Shown here piece by piece: positions 35,001 to 50,000 of a DNA stretch of 64,000 nt (its first letter is position 1; every line of letters begins with the position of its first letter). Below the pieces are notes generated by a model. The model worked only from the letters and a program-made list of their open reading frames with translations. It was not told where the DNA came from and made no database searches. The translations under genes and the position numbers were made by a program. The stretch is from Eudromia elegans (taxonomy: Eukaryota; Chordata; Aves; Tinamiformes; Tinamidae), in the NCBI GenBank assembly GCA_003342815.1, contig PTEX01000011.1:3678928-3742927 (forward strand), in the 5' to 3' direction.

Positions 35001-38000
35001 GCTTTATTAGTGCCGGTACTCTCGATACTCACTGAATCTTCTTTTTCTTGCCAGATGTGAATATATGGACCGTACTAATTCTTTCTTGTAAACAGTTACT
35101 TTCTCTATTCTTTCATGGCAATGACTGGAGTTTCTTGCTATGGAACTATAATTTGAACTGAAACTACTACTTGAATCATGCATCTTCAGGTCATGGCCAT
35201 GTTTCACAAAGAGAATACTGAATAGGCTCTTAAGAACAATGTATGTAAATTCCTGTTTGTAGTAACACAGCCCTGACCCTGCTGGGAGATGTGAGCTGCT
35301 GTGAGATGCTTTGGGTACTCGATGCACTACAGTATCTGCAAAAGTAGAGGACAGCTAAATGTCTAGCAGCGTGAAAATGGGGCAGTATAAAATAACGTTT
35401 GACCTGTCTGACATGTTTTCGATGCTCAACACCATGCTGGGGTGCTGCATTTACCATCGGTGGCATCTAGTTGTCCACCACTCCTGCGGCTGGCACTGTC
35501 TAAGGTAGAGAAGGGCACAGGGACTTGGTCTTGGCTACAAAACAAAGTGCTCTTAACCTCCCTCTAGTTACAACCCCACGGAGACTGAGGGAGCTCACAA
35601 TCCTTGCAGAAATCGGAGTAGGTCCTTTACTGGGTCTGCTCCCTCTTGTGATAATCGCCTTGGCTTTCTTGGAATTCTTGACTTGGCTCAAGCAGTGTTC
35701 CTGCAGGGGAGGTTGGACCGTGCGGGTGAACAGCGCTCTGCACCAGCACGGGGAGCCTGGCCACTGCGTGCTCCTCCTCTGGTCTTCCGGGGCAGGATGC
35801 AACAATCTGGGGTTAATTCCAAAGCCCCTTTGGACCATTTCCATACAAGGAGGTGGCAATGCCTTACTTTGTCTTTAATGGGGAAGGTTGGGAACATACT
35901 TTTCTCCTTGGACAAGCTGAGGTTCTCATGGAATATTACAACTTAAAGAATTAAGGAAAGGGAGGAAAAAAGCAGCAGATGCAGAGATCTTACAGGAGAT
36001 GATAAAATGGTGTGTTACATAGGGGAGAGTGCATATTTCTGCATGTGGCACTGAAGAGCCTATCAGATCATGGGATACAATGAAAAACAACCTAAAATGT
36101 AGGAATTTGCCAGATCTGTTCTTAAGTATATAAGAGATCTTTATTAGCTCTCCTTTGTAGCAGTGCTGTTATCTGCTAGTAATCTAGTACTAATCCCCTC
36201 TCTCCTCCAGGGGATTTCTCCCTACACTGGTGTCGAGGTGGTGTCCGGTGCAACCCGAGTCGCTGCATGCCTGGGGCGCGGCAGTGCTTTGGGTGCGCCG
36301 TGCCGTGCCGCGGGCAGTGCTGCCGGGCGCAGGGCCGCGCCACGGCGGGCTGGGCTCGGGCCGTGCGGCCGGGCCGTGGCTCCACGGCGGGCTCGGCTCC
36401 GGGACCGGCCACGCGCCCTCTCCACTGGGCAGTAACAGATCCTGTGCCAGGCTCTGCTGAGCTGAATGCTGCAAACCTCGAGCTTCCACGGTTCCATCCC
36501 GTACTCAAGAGCCCTCTGTTCATCTGGGCCCTTCATGGGCAGCTTTGATGCCGAGATCTGGCTCGGCTGGGTTTCCCCAACATCCTTCTTGCAGGTGCCG
36601 TGTTAACTTGTGCTGTTGGGCAAATGCTTCTTGCAGACCTGAAGCAGTCAGCATCCAGGCTTGAAAATTAAGGCATGTGATTTTTATTGAAAAATGGTGA
36701 TTTAAGTTTGTTTCTGGCTTTTGGACCATTAGAAAGCATATTTGAGGGCAGGATTGGAGGTTTTTAACAAGCAACGATAGGGGCTGAGATTCATTCCTCT
36801 TAAACAAAAGTTGAATTCTCATTAAAGCACATGAAGGAAAATGCAAAATATCATGGTGCTCATGACAAAATAAAGGATCTGCTAATACTTTATGTATTCA
36901 CTTAGGATAAAGAGCCCTTAGGGCATCTCGATTCATCCACACACTCCATATAGACCGTAAAAAAAAAAAAAAATACTGGGTCTTGCAGCCTGTTGAAAAT
37001 ATTCAAAATTCTTTAGGAATGACTGACTGTACTTGGAGACCGTATTTCCAATAAAACTAGGCAATTTCCTGTATGGTTAGCAAAGAAAATATCACGTGTT
37101 CCTTTCTGCTGCTTGTGCTTTTCATTGAAGGTGAATGATTTCATGGGTCTGTAACATGGACTAAAAGTTTGCATGAGCAATCCCTCCCCTGAAAGGTGAA
37201 GCATTAACGGGTCAGGGCTCCTGCCGTGGGCGCGGGAGCCGGCGCGGGGCAGAGGTTCTGTGCGGTATTCCTGCTACAGAAGGTTGGTCTAATGTCCTCT
37301 CCCTTGCTGATGGGGGCACTGGAAAGGCAGTCTGGCTGAACGTCAGTACTGGTTATTCTCCTGAGGAACCGCCAAAGATTCAACTCTATAGAAGGTTCGA
37401 GAGCAACCTGCTTTGTCAGCCTGGGGTCAGGCTCTTTGATACGTTGGTATGCTGCATCCCGAGCAGTGTGTGGGATGGTTTTCAGCTGTAAATGCAGGAA
37501 TAATCCACAGCTTGCTCATCCTCTCATCAGCACTCCAGCATCTAAACAGGTTGTGTGCAGTCCCACAGAAAGACAGCCTAGGTCACTGCTTGAAATAGCA
37601 ACGACCTCTGCATTATTCTTGTGAATTGATGAATAAATATATTTTACTTGAATGTGCAATGCTGTGAGGACTCTGGATTTCTGCTTTAAAAAAGTCCTAG
37701 CTGAAAGGATTCATGCTTTACAGAAGGTTTAAATCCAAGTAAGCATCAAATTATGTCAACAGTGACAAAAAAGAAACTTTAGGCAAGTATTTCTTTATTT
37801 GCTTGCTTGGCAGAAACTGCTCAACTAGGCTGCCGTCAGACCAGCTAATTATGCCAGTTCCTAATTGGCCTTCAGGAGACAGGCACTGTAATGAAGGAAA
37901 ACCAAGGCTCAGTTGTGTTGGCCTGGGACCCGGCACGCCTGCAAACCGGCCGAGAGGCGACGCCGAGCCCGTGGTTTCGGTGCCGCCTGGGGCACTGGCG

Positions 38001-41000
38001 AAGGGCTACGCAGGGACGCGTGTGGGCACCGCGTCCCGCCCCGCTCCTGGTGCGGGCTGTGCTTTGCCGAGCCCCGCGCGGCGCCGCGGGAGGAGCCGGG
38101 CGAGCCGAGCTCCGCCGGCGCTCGACGGGAGGCGTCTGCAGCGCAGCCTTCAGCCTGCGCGGCCATGGGGCGCGCGGTGGCAAAGCCCTCCCCGCTGCAG
38201 CGCCCAGCAGGGCTCCCAGGCTGCAGTCCGCTAGACACAGGGGCTTACGGGCGTGCTGCAGCACTGGGGCTCTGGGCCGAGAGCGGGCGCAGCGAGGACT
38301 GCTGCACCGAGGCCTCGCTGCGGTGGAGTGTTAGAGGCTTCGTGCAGCTGCCTTGAACCTCTCTGCCTTTAAACAGCATTCACAAAACTCTTAATTAAGG
38401 CCGGATAAAGCACAAAAGAATCTGTGGAGCTTGTCATTAGAATAATAGTCATTTAATTTCATAAGCAAGTAAAAATCACTGCTGCACCAGCACGAGATAA
38501 ATTATGGTTCCTCTGCTAGTACTTGTACAGAGAAAAATGACAAATGGCCGTAAAAATAACGATGATAATTTAACGTCTCCCAGGACTGGTATTTAACAAA
38601 ATGAAATGATCTTAAAATCTGACTTCAGTTCAAATATTTATGTTAATTCTCAGCAAGTAAGAACATGACCAATCACTATAAACTGTAATTCCAGCATTCC
38701 AAGTGGATTTTACTAGGGTAAGAATTTATAATCTGATTATGCTATGCCAGTCCTAAAGTGTTTAAGTGTGTGTCTTTTTTTTTTTTTCTTTTTTACTTTC
38801 TTACTATGCAGAAAAAAGACAGAAGAGTTTTCTTTGACTTATTACTAGTTTATAGAGAAGATACCTGCCTTTTAGGCACAGAAATACTGGTCTAGTCAAT
38901 GAGTATTTTAAGAAACATTTTTTTTTTTTTGTATGAATGAAGATGTGGTTAAAATTGGGAAAAAAGTTGTGAAAGGCAAGTAAACATTTCAGCTATAGCT
39001 TAAATAACACTTAATGCAGACTTGCATACAGCATGATAGTCTGCTTTAGTGCTAGGGTTAGATTTTGGTATTGCACAAGATTCTCTCTTATCAAGACCAC
39101 TTATCAATACTCTTTAATTGTTAAGCTGCGGGACGCTTGCTGATGATTACAGTGTTACATCCTCCCTTTGTCAAAGCAAGAGCGGCAGGTTTTCCCAAGT
39201 CAGGCTTAGTTTTCTTGGAAGACTTTTTCACTTAAGAAACAGAAATCCCTTAATGAAGGGAAACCCCGGAGGAGCGTTGCTGTACGTTAACCCAGCTAGA
39301 CTACAGCCCGCTACAGGGTCATTTGTGCGCCTCGCTGCAGCCTCCCGCCCAGGCCTCTAGCCGTGCCTCCTGTGCCCGGTTGCAGCGGGACAAGGGGAGG
39401 TGCCCGCTGTGCGTGCCAGCCTGGAAACGAAAACCTTGGACAAGAAGCACAAGCCTGTCGAGGCCCAGAGCACCCCGAGGGCCCCGGGGACCCCTGGGAA
39501 TGTGCAGGGCGCGTATTTGGCCACAGGAGACGGCAGAGACCTTGTGGGACGAGTTCAATCGCTCGAGTGACGTGTGGGCTGGAGGCCTTTGGCTGGATGG
39601 TAGCCCCGTGGCCAGTGTGAGGCTAGCAGGGGTAGCCCCTCGCCAGCCTCAGAGCAGTCGTTTGGTGCTTTCCAAGGGGGCCAGCCCTCCGGAGCCGCGG
39701 GGAGGAGCGGGGCGCTGGCCGGCGAGGAGCTGGGTGCCACGGCGAGGTCTCGGGGTCGGCGGGGAGCAGAGGCGTCCAGCCCCGCTGCGGGGCCGTGCGG
39801 GAGCCCTCGCTTCCCCCCTTCCTCTGCTCATTTCTTTCCCCTAAAACAAGGGTGCTTCCCACGGCCTGGGGCCCTGGCCGCCCGGCTCTGTGCCCTGGGC
39901 CCCCAGCTGTCCTCCGGCACCGCGGCGTGCGTCTCCCGGCCAAAACCGCCCTCTTCAGGCTGGCGACCGCATAACCCTGCTGCTGGGCACGCTGGGGCGC
40001 CCGGCCGAGCCCCGGGGCGCCCGGCCGAGCCCCGGCTCGCTGCCAAAGGGGCTCCCAGGCCCGGGCCAGAAAGCAGCGCGCAGGCTACGGCCCTGCTAGG
40101 GATACACCACGGAACTGGAAGCGTTTTAACGTGTGGAGTTGTTCAGGTAATTCATGGAGCAGCACGGTGGCTAGAATATCGTCCCTAACTCGAATGTTAA
40201 TGAAGATTATAATCTTTAGTGGCTGTCACTTTTGGTTTATTGTTTCCAAGCATTGTTAGAACCAGCCGGTTTGCAGGATCATTGTATGCACCTTTCCCTC
40301 GGAGGGCAGAACATCTATTTTCTCGTTATCTTCTTTCTGTTATAAAGTCAGGCTGGTTTGCTGCACAGAGGGGACTGCTGGGCAGAGGCAGCAGGAGCAG
40401 GTGGGTGCAGTTGCACGTGAAGTTGGCGTCGTGGTGCCTGGGATGTCCATAGAGAACCGCCTTGCAGCTGGACACAAAGCTCACGCCCTAGAGAGGAGCC
40501 ATCACAGCAGGTTTGTGGAACGCTTGTGCGAGCTCCTCCCCTCCGTTTTCAGGGTCGAGTTGTCCTGAAAAAAGGGCCCTGTGAGGCAGGGAGGCCTCTT
40601 GGGTGCTGCTGAGCACCTCTGTGTCCTTTGCACGTGCAAGTGCCTGGTTGCTTCTCTGCACGGACACCGAACGCTTACGTGACTCCTTCTGTAGAGAAGA
40701 GACCTCCACTAATGTAGCTGGCTGGTGAGGTGAACCTGGAGACGGTGCCTCTAAGGGCCATGTGAAATAATAAAGAAGGATGCAGAGCTGGCGCACGGCT
40801 TTATTCAGTTTTCCTTGCAGCACAACTGCAGTGAGTTTCTGTCAAAGGAGCAGTTCAGTCTGTATGATACGATTCCTAGCTGTTCTAAACTGGGAACTCC
40901 TTTTGTTCTCCTAATCCTTTCAGCAGCTGCAAAAAGCTGCTCTTTTCAGGCCTGCAGCCCACAGCTTTATTTCCTGCTCCTCTGTTCTGACTCTTGTCCT

Positions 41001-44000
41001 CGGTCCGATTGCTCTACTTCCTTAACTTTTGACTTGCTCTCCCTCTGCTCTTGCCAGTGCTAGGTTATGCAGGCTGCATTTCATTACCATGGAGAGCAAA
41101 CCTCAGCCTCCTGCAGCCTTTCCTATGCGCTGCAGTGACTATCACAGGCAGGGCAGAGCCTGGGGCAGGCTTTCCCCGGGGCACTAAGGGCTGTTTTCTG
41201 TGGCATTTTCTCAGCGGAGTAACCTCGAGGCACCCAGGGCAGCTTTGCTGGGCTTGTTCTGCACCTCCTTCTCCCGCGTCTTCCCTGGGAGCAGGCACCC
41301 TGAGCATGCTTGCAGGTGACGAGGGGGGTCTGCAGGGCAGCCTGGCTGCCCCCCCTGCTGGGTATCGCCACTGAGCTGGAGTAGGGGGAGCACTGGGGGC
41401 ACCAGGGCTTGGACCTCCCTGGTGGCCGCACCCGCTGAGCGCGTCAAGGAGCCAGTGGCACCCCCAAAGGAATCCCATAGGGAAGGCTTCCTCCTTTCCA
41501 GGGATTTCCAGGGAGAAACTGAACACTGAGCCTGAACATTCCTGCTATGAACGGAACGTATAGGCACCCTTCCTAGGGCTCTGGAAAATCCCTGGTTTTT
41601 CCCTGTGCGTGCTGTGAAGCAGTGCCGCTTTAAGCCCTCCTGCCTAGCAGAAAGATGCTGTTAGGTCTCAGCAACACAGGGGTTCACAGTTCCTGGTGCT
41701 CTCCTGGCAGGCACGCTAGAGGAGGTGGGGTCTTGCCTAGGATTGCAGTGATTGCTATCAGATAAATCTTGATTTTCAAAGAAAGCAATTGTTAGTGCAG
41801 TGCGGTCCTCCTGAAGACCCCCGAGGGGCAGACACCAGCCCATAAAACTGATGCAGGGCTTGTCCCCTCAGCTGGGGAACCCTGCAAGGGACGGCGCTGC
41901 GCCCAGGGAGCTCTCAGGGTGCCTGCTACACCTGCACTGGCTTTCGGTGTTTAGCAAGTAGAAAAGCAATCATAAAACGCTGCTCTAAAATTCCCCAACC
42001 TCGTTTTAATAACTTAGAGACTTCGGCTGTGATGGGGGATCTATGGGTCAGACAAGTACAATATGACATGCAGCTTTTGTACTAAAGCATTTCAGCTGAC
42101 TACACAGTTCAGGGGCAAGGATACTTGCACCATCTTTGAAGTATAATTTGTCATGAAAAATGCTGTCTTTTTTCTTTCTCCTATTTGTTCTTGCTTGCTG
42201 TGAATAAGCAGGGCGAAAAGATGAACTGAACAGTCTGGGAAACTTATCAGCAAGAGTATCATCGTGTCTGTTCCCTCATGGAAGTACCATCATCTGCCTA
42301 ACCAGAAGGGTGCAATGAAACGGCAGGCTGGCATTTTGTCATTGGTTTGGGGATTACTTAGCTCTGGTGCTTTTGTGCATTGACACTTTAACAGATGTTT
42401 TTGTCTCGGAGGGCTGTGATGAGACCACAAAGCAATTGGATTGTGAAGCACAATGCTTTTGCAAACAAGTGCCTTTGAGTAGGACTTGAGCGGGTGGCAG
42501 GAGGTGCCACCTTTGTGTCTCAAGGCACAAGGTCTTTGGGGAGGGAACAGTTCTGGCTGGCTGGCTGAACATCTCGTGTCCCTGGATGCATTTGATCAAT
42601 GCATCATTGTTGTTAGATTGGTGGTAGAAGGGCTGTGTGAGACAAGCCTCTTAAATTTAAATAGTGAGAACAGATTGCACTTGTTCCATATAGCTCTCCA
42701 CTATGCTGTGCAACCAAAACAGTGCAGTTTGTTCACACAGAACTTCACTGAAATATGACTGCAATCCTGCATTCACTTCTTTGGGTAAGAAAGGGTTCAC
42801 GTGCTTCATACCCTGCTGCTTTAATTTTAGGACCTGATCCTAGGAAGCAGTGAAGCTTTTGGCTCTCCTTGACTTCAGCAGGATGAGGGACTCAGCACAT
42901 GTTACAAAAAGGATCTTTAATCTTCCTTGGGGGCCTGGGCACTCTGAAGGGGAGGCAATCCTCCCGTACATTCTTATAATATGTATGGGATTTTGGTACC
43001 TTTTGTTACAGTCTACTTAAATCTTAATGCGTTGCTAGGGAACTAGCCGTATCCGCAATGAATAAACATGTAGATGTTGTGTCCTACTGGTCTCTGGCAG
43101 AGTTCAGCTCAAGAAGTTGCTTTATTTCAGTAAAATCTCCTAGTAGTTGTATAAAAAAGAAAGGAATGCCTGCTTTATTTGTATTCCAAATACTTTAATT
43201 CTATCATGAAAAGAGATATCCCTTCCAAGCTGAAGGCCAGTGTGTGAGGACACCATCCAGAATCAATTACTCCATTCCTTATTATTTAAAAACACTGATT
43301 CAGCTATTTTAATAGACTTGGGTCTAAGTACAGTGTTTGGATGCTTAACCAGCTTGGATAGTTTCTGCTCTCTTGTACTACATAATGCTATTACTATTTT
43401 CATGATACTTAAAGAGCGCTGATTCTTTAGGTCTTTACAGTGTTTAAGGTTTCAGTCTGAGTATCGGAAACAATGAGACTTAAAAGCATTTACCAGAGTC
43501 CAAGTTCAGCACTCTTAGCTCTGAAAACAAAACCAAAGGAAAAAACTCCTCCCCCAAGCCCTCCACGCTTAGGAGGACCATCAGCTATCAATACACTATT
43601 TATTTCCAGAATTATTAATTCATTTTGCTCCTTAGTGTTTACAGAGCCCTTAAACACCCTTTCTGAAAGGGTTTCATCTGCCTTTCATGGACTTCCTAGG
43701 AAGTTTTAAACAACAAATAAAACAGAGCTTGAAATTCTGACTATGCAGGAGAAAAAGGCTGTTACCAAACCAGGACAAAATCTGGGCAGAGAAAAAACAA
43801 CTTGGGAGGGAAGGGAAATGAAATATAGTTTGAGATGATCCTCCCTTCTAAACAAGTAAACACTCCCCTGTCCATTAAGCTCCTGGGAGAGCTATTAAGG
43901 AATTCTGAAAATAATTCAAAAAGGGAACTTTGTCCCTTCTTCTCATTCTTCTTGGTCCATTCCTTGCTACTCCCTAGGAAAAATGGATCTCTTGAGCCTT

Positions 44001-47000
44001 ATGCGCACAAGGTTTAATTTTTTATGATATAAACATGTACAACTTAAAGCTGTAAGTCTTCATATTCCTTGACAGTCGTTATCCCCAGTCTTATGGAGGA
44101 GTGCATATTGATCCTTACCAAGGCATGGGTATGCAAGGAATATTCTTCTGGATTCACAAACCTTCCTCATGGGACCATAGCATGAATGATCTTACAGAGA
44201 TCTGACAGAAGAATATAAGACTATTAAAAGCCCATCACGTGTACTAATAGTTGTGCCTCACTGTCTCATGATAATTTGCAACATAGCTGCAAAAAGAGGG
44301 AAGGCATTTAGGAACGACGACAGTCATCAGCTAATGATGCTTTTTCTTGTCAGGCCAGTAGCTTATTGTATCATGCAGGCTGGCAAGAATCCAAGTGCAA
44401 TGACCTTTCTGGAAAACTGCTCAACTTGCAAAGAAAATGTTCCATGTTAGAGCTCATGCTCTGTGCTCTGCTGTCTGAACGCATCTTGATACGGACTACA
44501 GTGATCTAGAAGAGAAACTTTTCTTCCAGTCTCGTTGCTCATCCCTGTGGGACTACGTGAGCCAGGGTTCATGCAGCATTGTTAACGTGTCTGCAGCTGA
44601 TCTGGTGTCACAGGTGAATTAGAGGTCTTGTGATGGACAACCTTGTCTATGAATTGTCATAGATCATACGATATTATGGATTTTAGTTCTCTGACCTAGT
44701 GAATTCAATCAAAGAATGAGATTTCTCCCTTAATTTGATTTTCCTAGCTTTTGAGAGTCTAAATAAGGTCCTCATATTATTTAAACATCTTTTGTGGTTT
44801 ATTACTTTATCATGTTTGGTCTGATCTAGATTATGTGGCTCCATGTAAGTGGTAAAAGGGCTATTGTTTTTCAAAGCAGAAAAACTGCCACTTATCCAGA
44901 TCAAGTGACCTATTTATTGGAGTCATACATAACCTTTCTGAGACCTTGCCGATTTATAATGCTGTGTTTTAGCTATTCATTATGAAGCTCCACATCTGAC
45001 ACACAATTACAGCAGTATTTACAAATAAAAACACCAAAACCCCAACTCTTTTTCACATCTGAAGACTGAAATTTATTATTAATTCTATTTTTCCATAAAT
45101 TTGGTACTGTTCTAGTGTTACATCAATTGGGCCAATTAAGCCCTGTCACTTATTCTATTACTGAACGATGTAGAACTTCCTCAGGCTTAAACATTACCAG
45201 TATACTCCTCTTCACCTTCCTTACTTTGGGATCCTGTGGCATTCTTGTCTCCTGACCCAAAGAGATGACGGACCCATGCTGGGAGCAGGACCACAGAACT
45301 CTCACTAAATCTTGGCGGGCCATCTATTACCCTGCAATCAGAAAAATGAAACCTCCAGTTTCTGAAATGGGAGTGATTTTTTGTAGACAACAACTCATCT
45401 AATCTTGCTTTTCTACCCTGGCTTGCAGAGGTCAGTGCCAGAAGAACACTTCAGGAAAGCAAGCCAGTAATGCATAAAGAGGTTCTGCTGGGGATCATAT
45501 GTGGAAAAAATCTATTTGCCATTGCACACCACTTAACTCTGCATGAGAGTAGGCCTTGTATGTTCTCTACCCCTTCTAGCTATACAGGGAGGAATACAGG
45601 ATCTAAAAAGGAAATGGGATGTGGAGACTTTCACTCCATGCTACATCCTTGACTCCTTGTTCTCCATCATGGAGCAGCTCCTGAAAAATTCTTTAGAAGA
45701 CTTTTTTTGAGCTTGGAAAAAAAAAAAAATCCCAGGACCAGCAGGAAAAACAAAACAAACCACATTGCTAGGATGTTTTAGATTTGGGGCACTTCAGTTC
45801 TGACAAACACCTTCTCATTTTTTCGTGCTGCAATCAAGATGACAAAAGTGTGGCAGCTAGTTGAAAACGCTTCCCCCACCAACCTCAGCAAAAAAGGGGG
45901 CTTGAAAGGAAAAGTTTGGCACACAAAAGGCTCCAAACACAAAAAAGCTAAACCTCTACCAAACCATTTCTGTTTGCTGTGAGCCTGCCAAAGCAGAAAA
46001 GACTTTCTCAACAGAAAAGGCTACATTGTGCTAGAAGGAAATGAGCTGTGAGGCACAGGAAAAGAGAACACGAGTGGAGATTTATGGTGCTGCTGAAAGC
46101 AGATGCTGTACTGCCAGATCAGGGAGACGCTACCCGAGGATGCGCCCCTTTCTCCTTCGTCTATCAAGGAAGAAGGAGAGTTTGTTTCAGGAGAGCTGAA
46201 CTGCGGATGTCCACGGTAGAAAGCCCATTGCAGAGTGGTTGTGTCATATAATCAGAATTTTCTACTTTTGAGAGGAACAGGAAAAAAAAAATCCACAAAT
46301 CAAGCCATACTTGCTAATTAATAACCTGGAAAGAAACTGCATTACAATCTTGCAAATTTTACTCGCAAAGTAAATTTTGCAATTTACTTCTATAAAATTT
46401 TATAAAATACCAACTGAATTCTAGAATGGGTTTGGGAGAAGAGGGATGCCTGAATATAAGTTGCCCATTTTGGATGGGCATTTCTAGATTTTTCTTTCAA
46501 AATATAGGGCCTGGTCTTTTTTTGGTAGTGAATGCCTCTTTCAAAAGAGGTATTATGTCAAGCTACAGGTATCTGTATATGTATCTGTTTTTTTTTTTTT
46601 TTTTTTTTGGTATAAGGAATACGAGTATTTAATGTTCAGAAAAATTGAACATGAAATCGCTTCTGGATTGTATGAAAATTTCTTAACAAAAGCCAAAGAG
46701 TGTCTGTATGCTTTCTCGCTACTGAAGAAGACACAGTGTTTATATCAAACAAAAACTGACTACTGCCTTTATTTGAACATAATTTGAATTTAGAAAAGAA
46801 CAAGTGTTGCATTATCTTTCTCTGCATACCAAAATTGGATCTGTCCTGTTGTCCTGAAAGAACGTAATCATGTTTGTGGAAATATGTTGTGTGCTACACC
46901 AGCAAAAGCCTTGTAGGATAGAGTGCTCAAAAGAGTCCTTAGCCAGGTGCATAGCGGAGATAAGGGAAGCTCTCTTCAGAAACCATTCTTTTTTTCTTTG

Positions 47001-50000
47001 ACAGAACTACTGAGGAAATCTATATTCCTGTTACTAATCAGCAAACAGAAGTGTCCTGAAATCACTGCCAGCTATAAAAGTGAAATGCTTGTACAGAGAT
47101 CAGAGGGAACAGATTCTTGCAGCACCATCATTGTTTTCTCCGATCTTGAGTAATAATAGGAAGAAATCATCTGGGAGTGGTGGGTTTCTCTTTTTTTTTC
47201 CTATTTATCTTTTCCCTGCTACAGTTCTGTAACATGTATTCTATGCCAGTAATGTCCATTTAGCCTGTCTAGGAATGAGCTCCTTAGCATTCAGTCCATT
47301 AATCGATGAAGTGGTGAGCCTGATAGTATGTCAGCTGATTAACTCATTAATAATGACTCTCCTTAAGCATTTGGAATATACAGAAGATGATGTGGGTGAC
47401 TCTGCAATAGCTGGTATCAACACATATCCATTTTTCACTTGAGCACTTTGAGTAGCAAGTGTATGAAAGCTGTTCCCAAACCACGTGCTTCTGTTCAGCA
47501 GTGTTTGGTTGACAACAGCAGGCTAAGCAATCCTGTAGTAGGGTTCTGCCTATAAAGACAGTGTGTGGGATGTAGGTTGTGTTAGAATGAGAAAAGATCA
47601 AGTTGCAAGACGAGAGTGAATCCACGTGCAAGAAGGTTGGTGGAAGAGGCTTTTTTTGTGAATGGTGAGGTGGAAAAAAAAAAAAATCCTGTCTTGTGCA
47701 CTTCTGTGTCTGGACTTGGTGGTGTGTTACAAGTGCTCTCCTTGGAAGCAATACTGCTCAGGCAAGTGAAGACTTCCCTGGGGCTGAGTCCAGAACTGTC
47801 TGTACATGCTAGGTCAGGCAGCTATAATAATAACCAGAGGAATAATTTGTTTATCCAGGTAATGATAATCCTAAAAGGGAACAATGTGTGCACTACGTAC
47901 AAGGACAATTCTGCCCTAAGGAGCCCTTCCCAACACGAAGGGGCTTCCAAGGTTTTGCTCTTTCTGCTGAGACCATCAATAAACAGTCTGCCTAATGTTT
48001 GCTATGGAAAAAAAGTGTGTGTATGATGCTTTGTGGATGATTTGGACATGTGCAGTATGGAAAGTACATAGCAATAATTGAACATATTGTTCACAGGCAA
48101 TCTGATAATAATTTTCATATTATCATTATGGGAGGACTTTGAATGGGGGACTTGTGTATAAGGGGGTATTGTGCCAAGCTTACATATGAGTAGAAAGGGT
48201 ACTCCACAAGGTACTCGAAGCAATTTTTTTTTTTTTAAGCAACTGAAAATCAGCTGATACAAATAACTTGACAGCCTGTGCTCAGCAATAGAAGGAGATT
48301 TATTTAGTTTTAGCAGATACATTTTGCTGTGGCTTGATTTGTAGAGCTTCTAATGCACAAATGCGCATTACACAGCCTGACATAAAATCATTCCCATGCA
48401 TACAACAGACACTACCAAAATTTAAGCGTCGCTCTAGCTACTCTTGGGCAATTTTTATGGGTGGGAAGGTGAGTAGACAAATGTTTTGAGATGTTTATAT
48501 TTTGCTTGTTTCATGGTAAACTTCTCAATTTGTACAAGATATACATGTTATTTGCGGAAAAATGTTGCATGCATATTTCTAATGCAAGAATGAATTTTGT
48601 TATTCAGACTGAAAGTATCAGGCTGGTATCAGACGTTAATCAGGCTGACGTTTCTAATTCTTGTACTTTGCTAAAGAACAGTGGAATGTGGTAGAAATTG
48701 CACAGAGCCAAAGTAGAGCTTATTATTTGGTTTCCAGCCTACAAAGGCAAAGCTCTCATTGAAGGCACTAAATAAGAATTTTTTTGTAAGGCTTGTTTAT
48801 AGAAAAGACATGTAATTATGGTCTTTGCATATGGAACTCTTACAAAAGATATGTAAGCAGCTAGGTAGTCCATGCATAAAATAACTGTCAAATTAAACAC
48901 TGCATTTAGTGAGCATTGGCAAGCTTAATTTTTGGCATAATTAGAAAGTTATTAATAGCTGGATTCTGTAAGAGGGTTTTTTTTCCCTGTATGTGACCAC
49001 ATTTAAGAGTGAAAGTTTGGGTGTCCTATAGTGAGAATCAGGCACTTCCCAAAGCTCTGTAGCAGAGAGAAATTGATGGAAAGACTTTTTCCTATTACTA
49101 AACCCAGTGCTCAGCCTCACAGTCTTTCAGCATCAGAACAGAAAGGTTACAAAAGATGGCCATAAGAAACAGAAGAAAGGATGTAAGAAAGCTAGGGAAG
49201 AAGCTGGGGATAACAGGGAAGCTGTTCTATAGGATGAAGCTAGGACAGGCAGGCATGTATTTCTCATTTGATGCACTGTATACTTTTATTCTTGAGTATT
49301 TCTTGTTTGAGCTGGTATTTCTTAAGGCAAAGCCTTCCAGAAATCTATAAAGGGAGGACCTAAATGCCTTGTGGATACTTGTGATTATATTATGATGACA
49401 TAAAAATCTTAATTGTAACGGCAATTATCTCGGTTGTAAAAGTTGTGAGAAAACTGTCCTGTAATTCAATAGGGAGGAGGAAGACAAAAGGAACCGCTGT
49501 TTTTCAGGGAATCAGCACAGGACTTGGGTGTTGGAGCAGCTGGCAGGAGGGGAATGCTTTCATGTATATTGAGAAACAGGGAAACAGGGAAAACACCTCA
49601 AAGATCACTCCTTTGCCTCATGCTAGGGAGCACTCAGAAAGCAATCTATTTTCCCTCCCAATTGCAAATCACAATGCTTTATTTTAAATGAGCAGAATTA
49701 GCATATAGAAGGCAACCACAAGCTTATTAATCACATATTTAGAGTGTCATATTCACAAATTTTCCAAAATACTCCTTCACATTCTTTCTGCCTGTTACTA
49801 ATTACTAGGTTATTATCCTGTATATCTATCTTGTAATTGTTAGAATAATAGAAGTCAGCTAGAACATAAAATTTAGTGTATTTGATAAACAACGAAAAAA
49901 CATCCTCTTACATTTTCTGCACCTGCAGCACTTTTATACACTATTTGAACAAAGATAATGTCCAAGAAAACTCAATGAAAAATAGAGGACATTCTCCAAT

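Noticed and set aside
44650-44700. A catagatcatacgat stretch resembling the CR1 tail repeat
   Set aside because: No matching element body on either side, and AT-rich sequence makes such words common.
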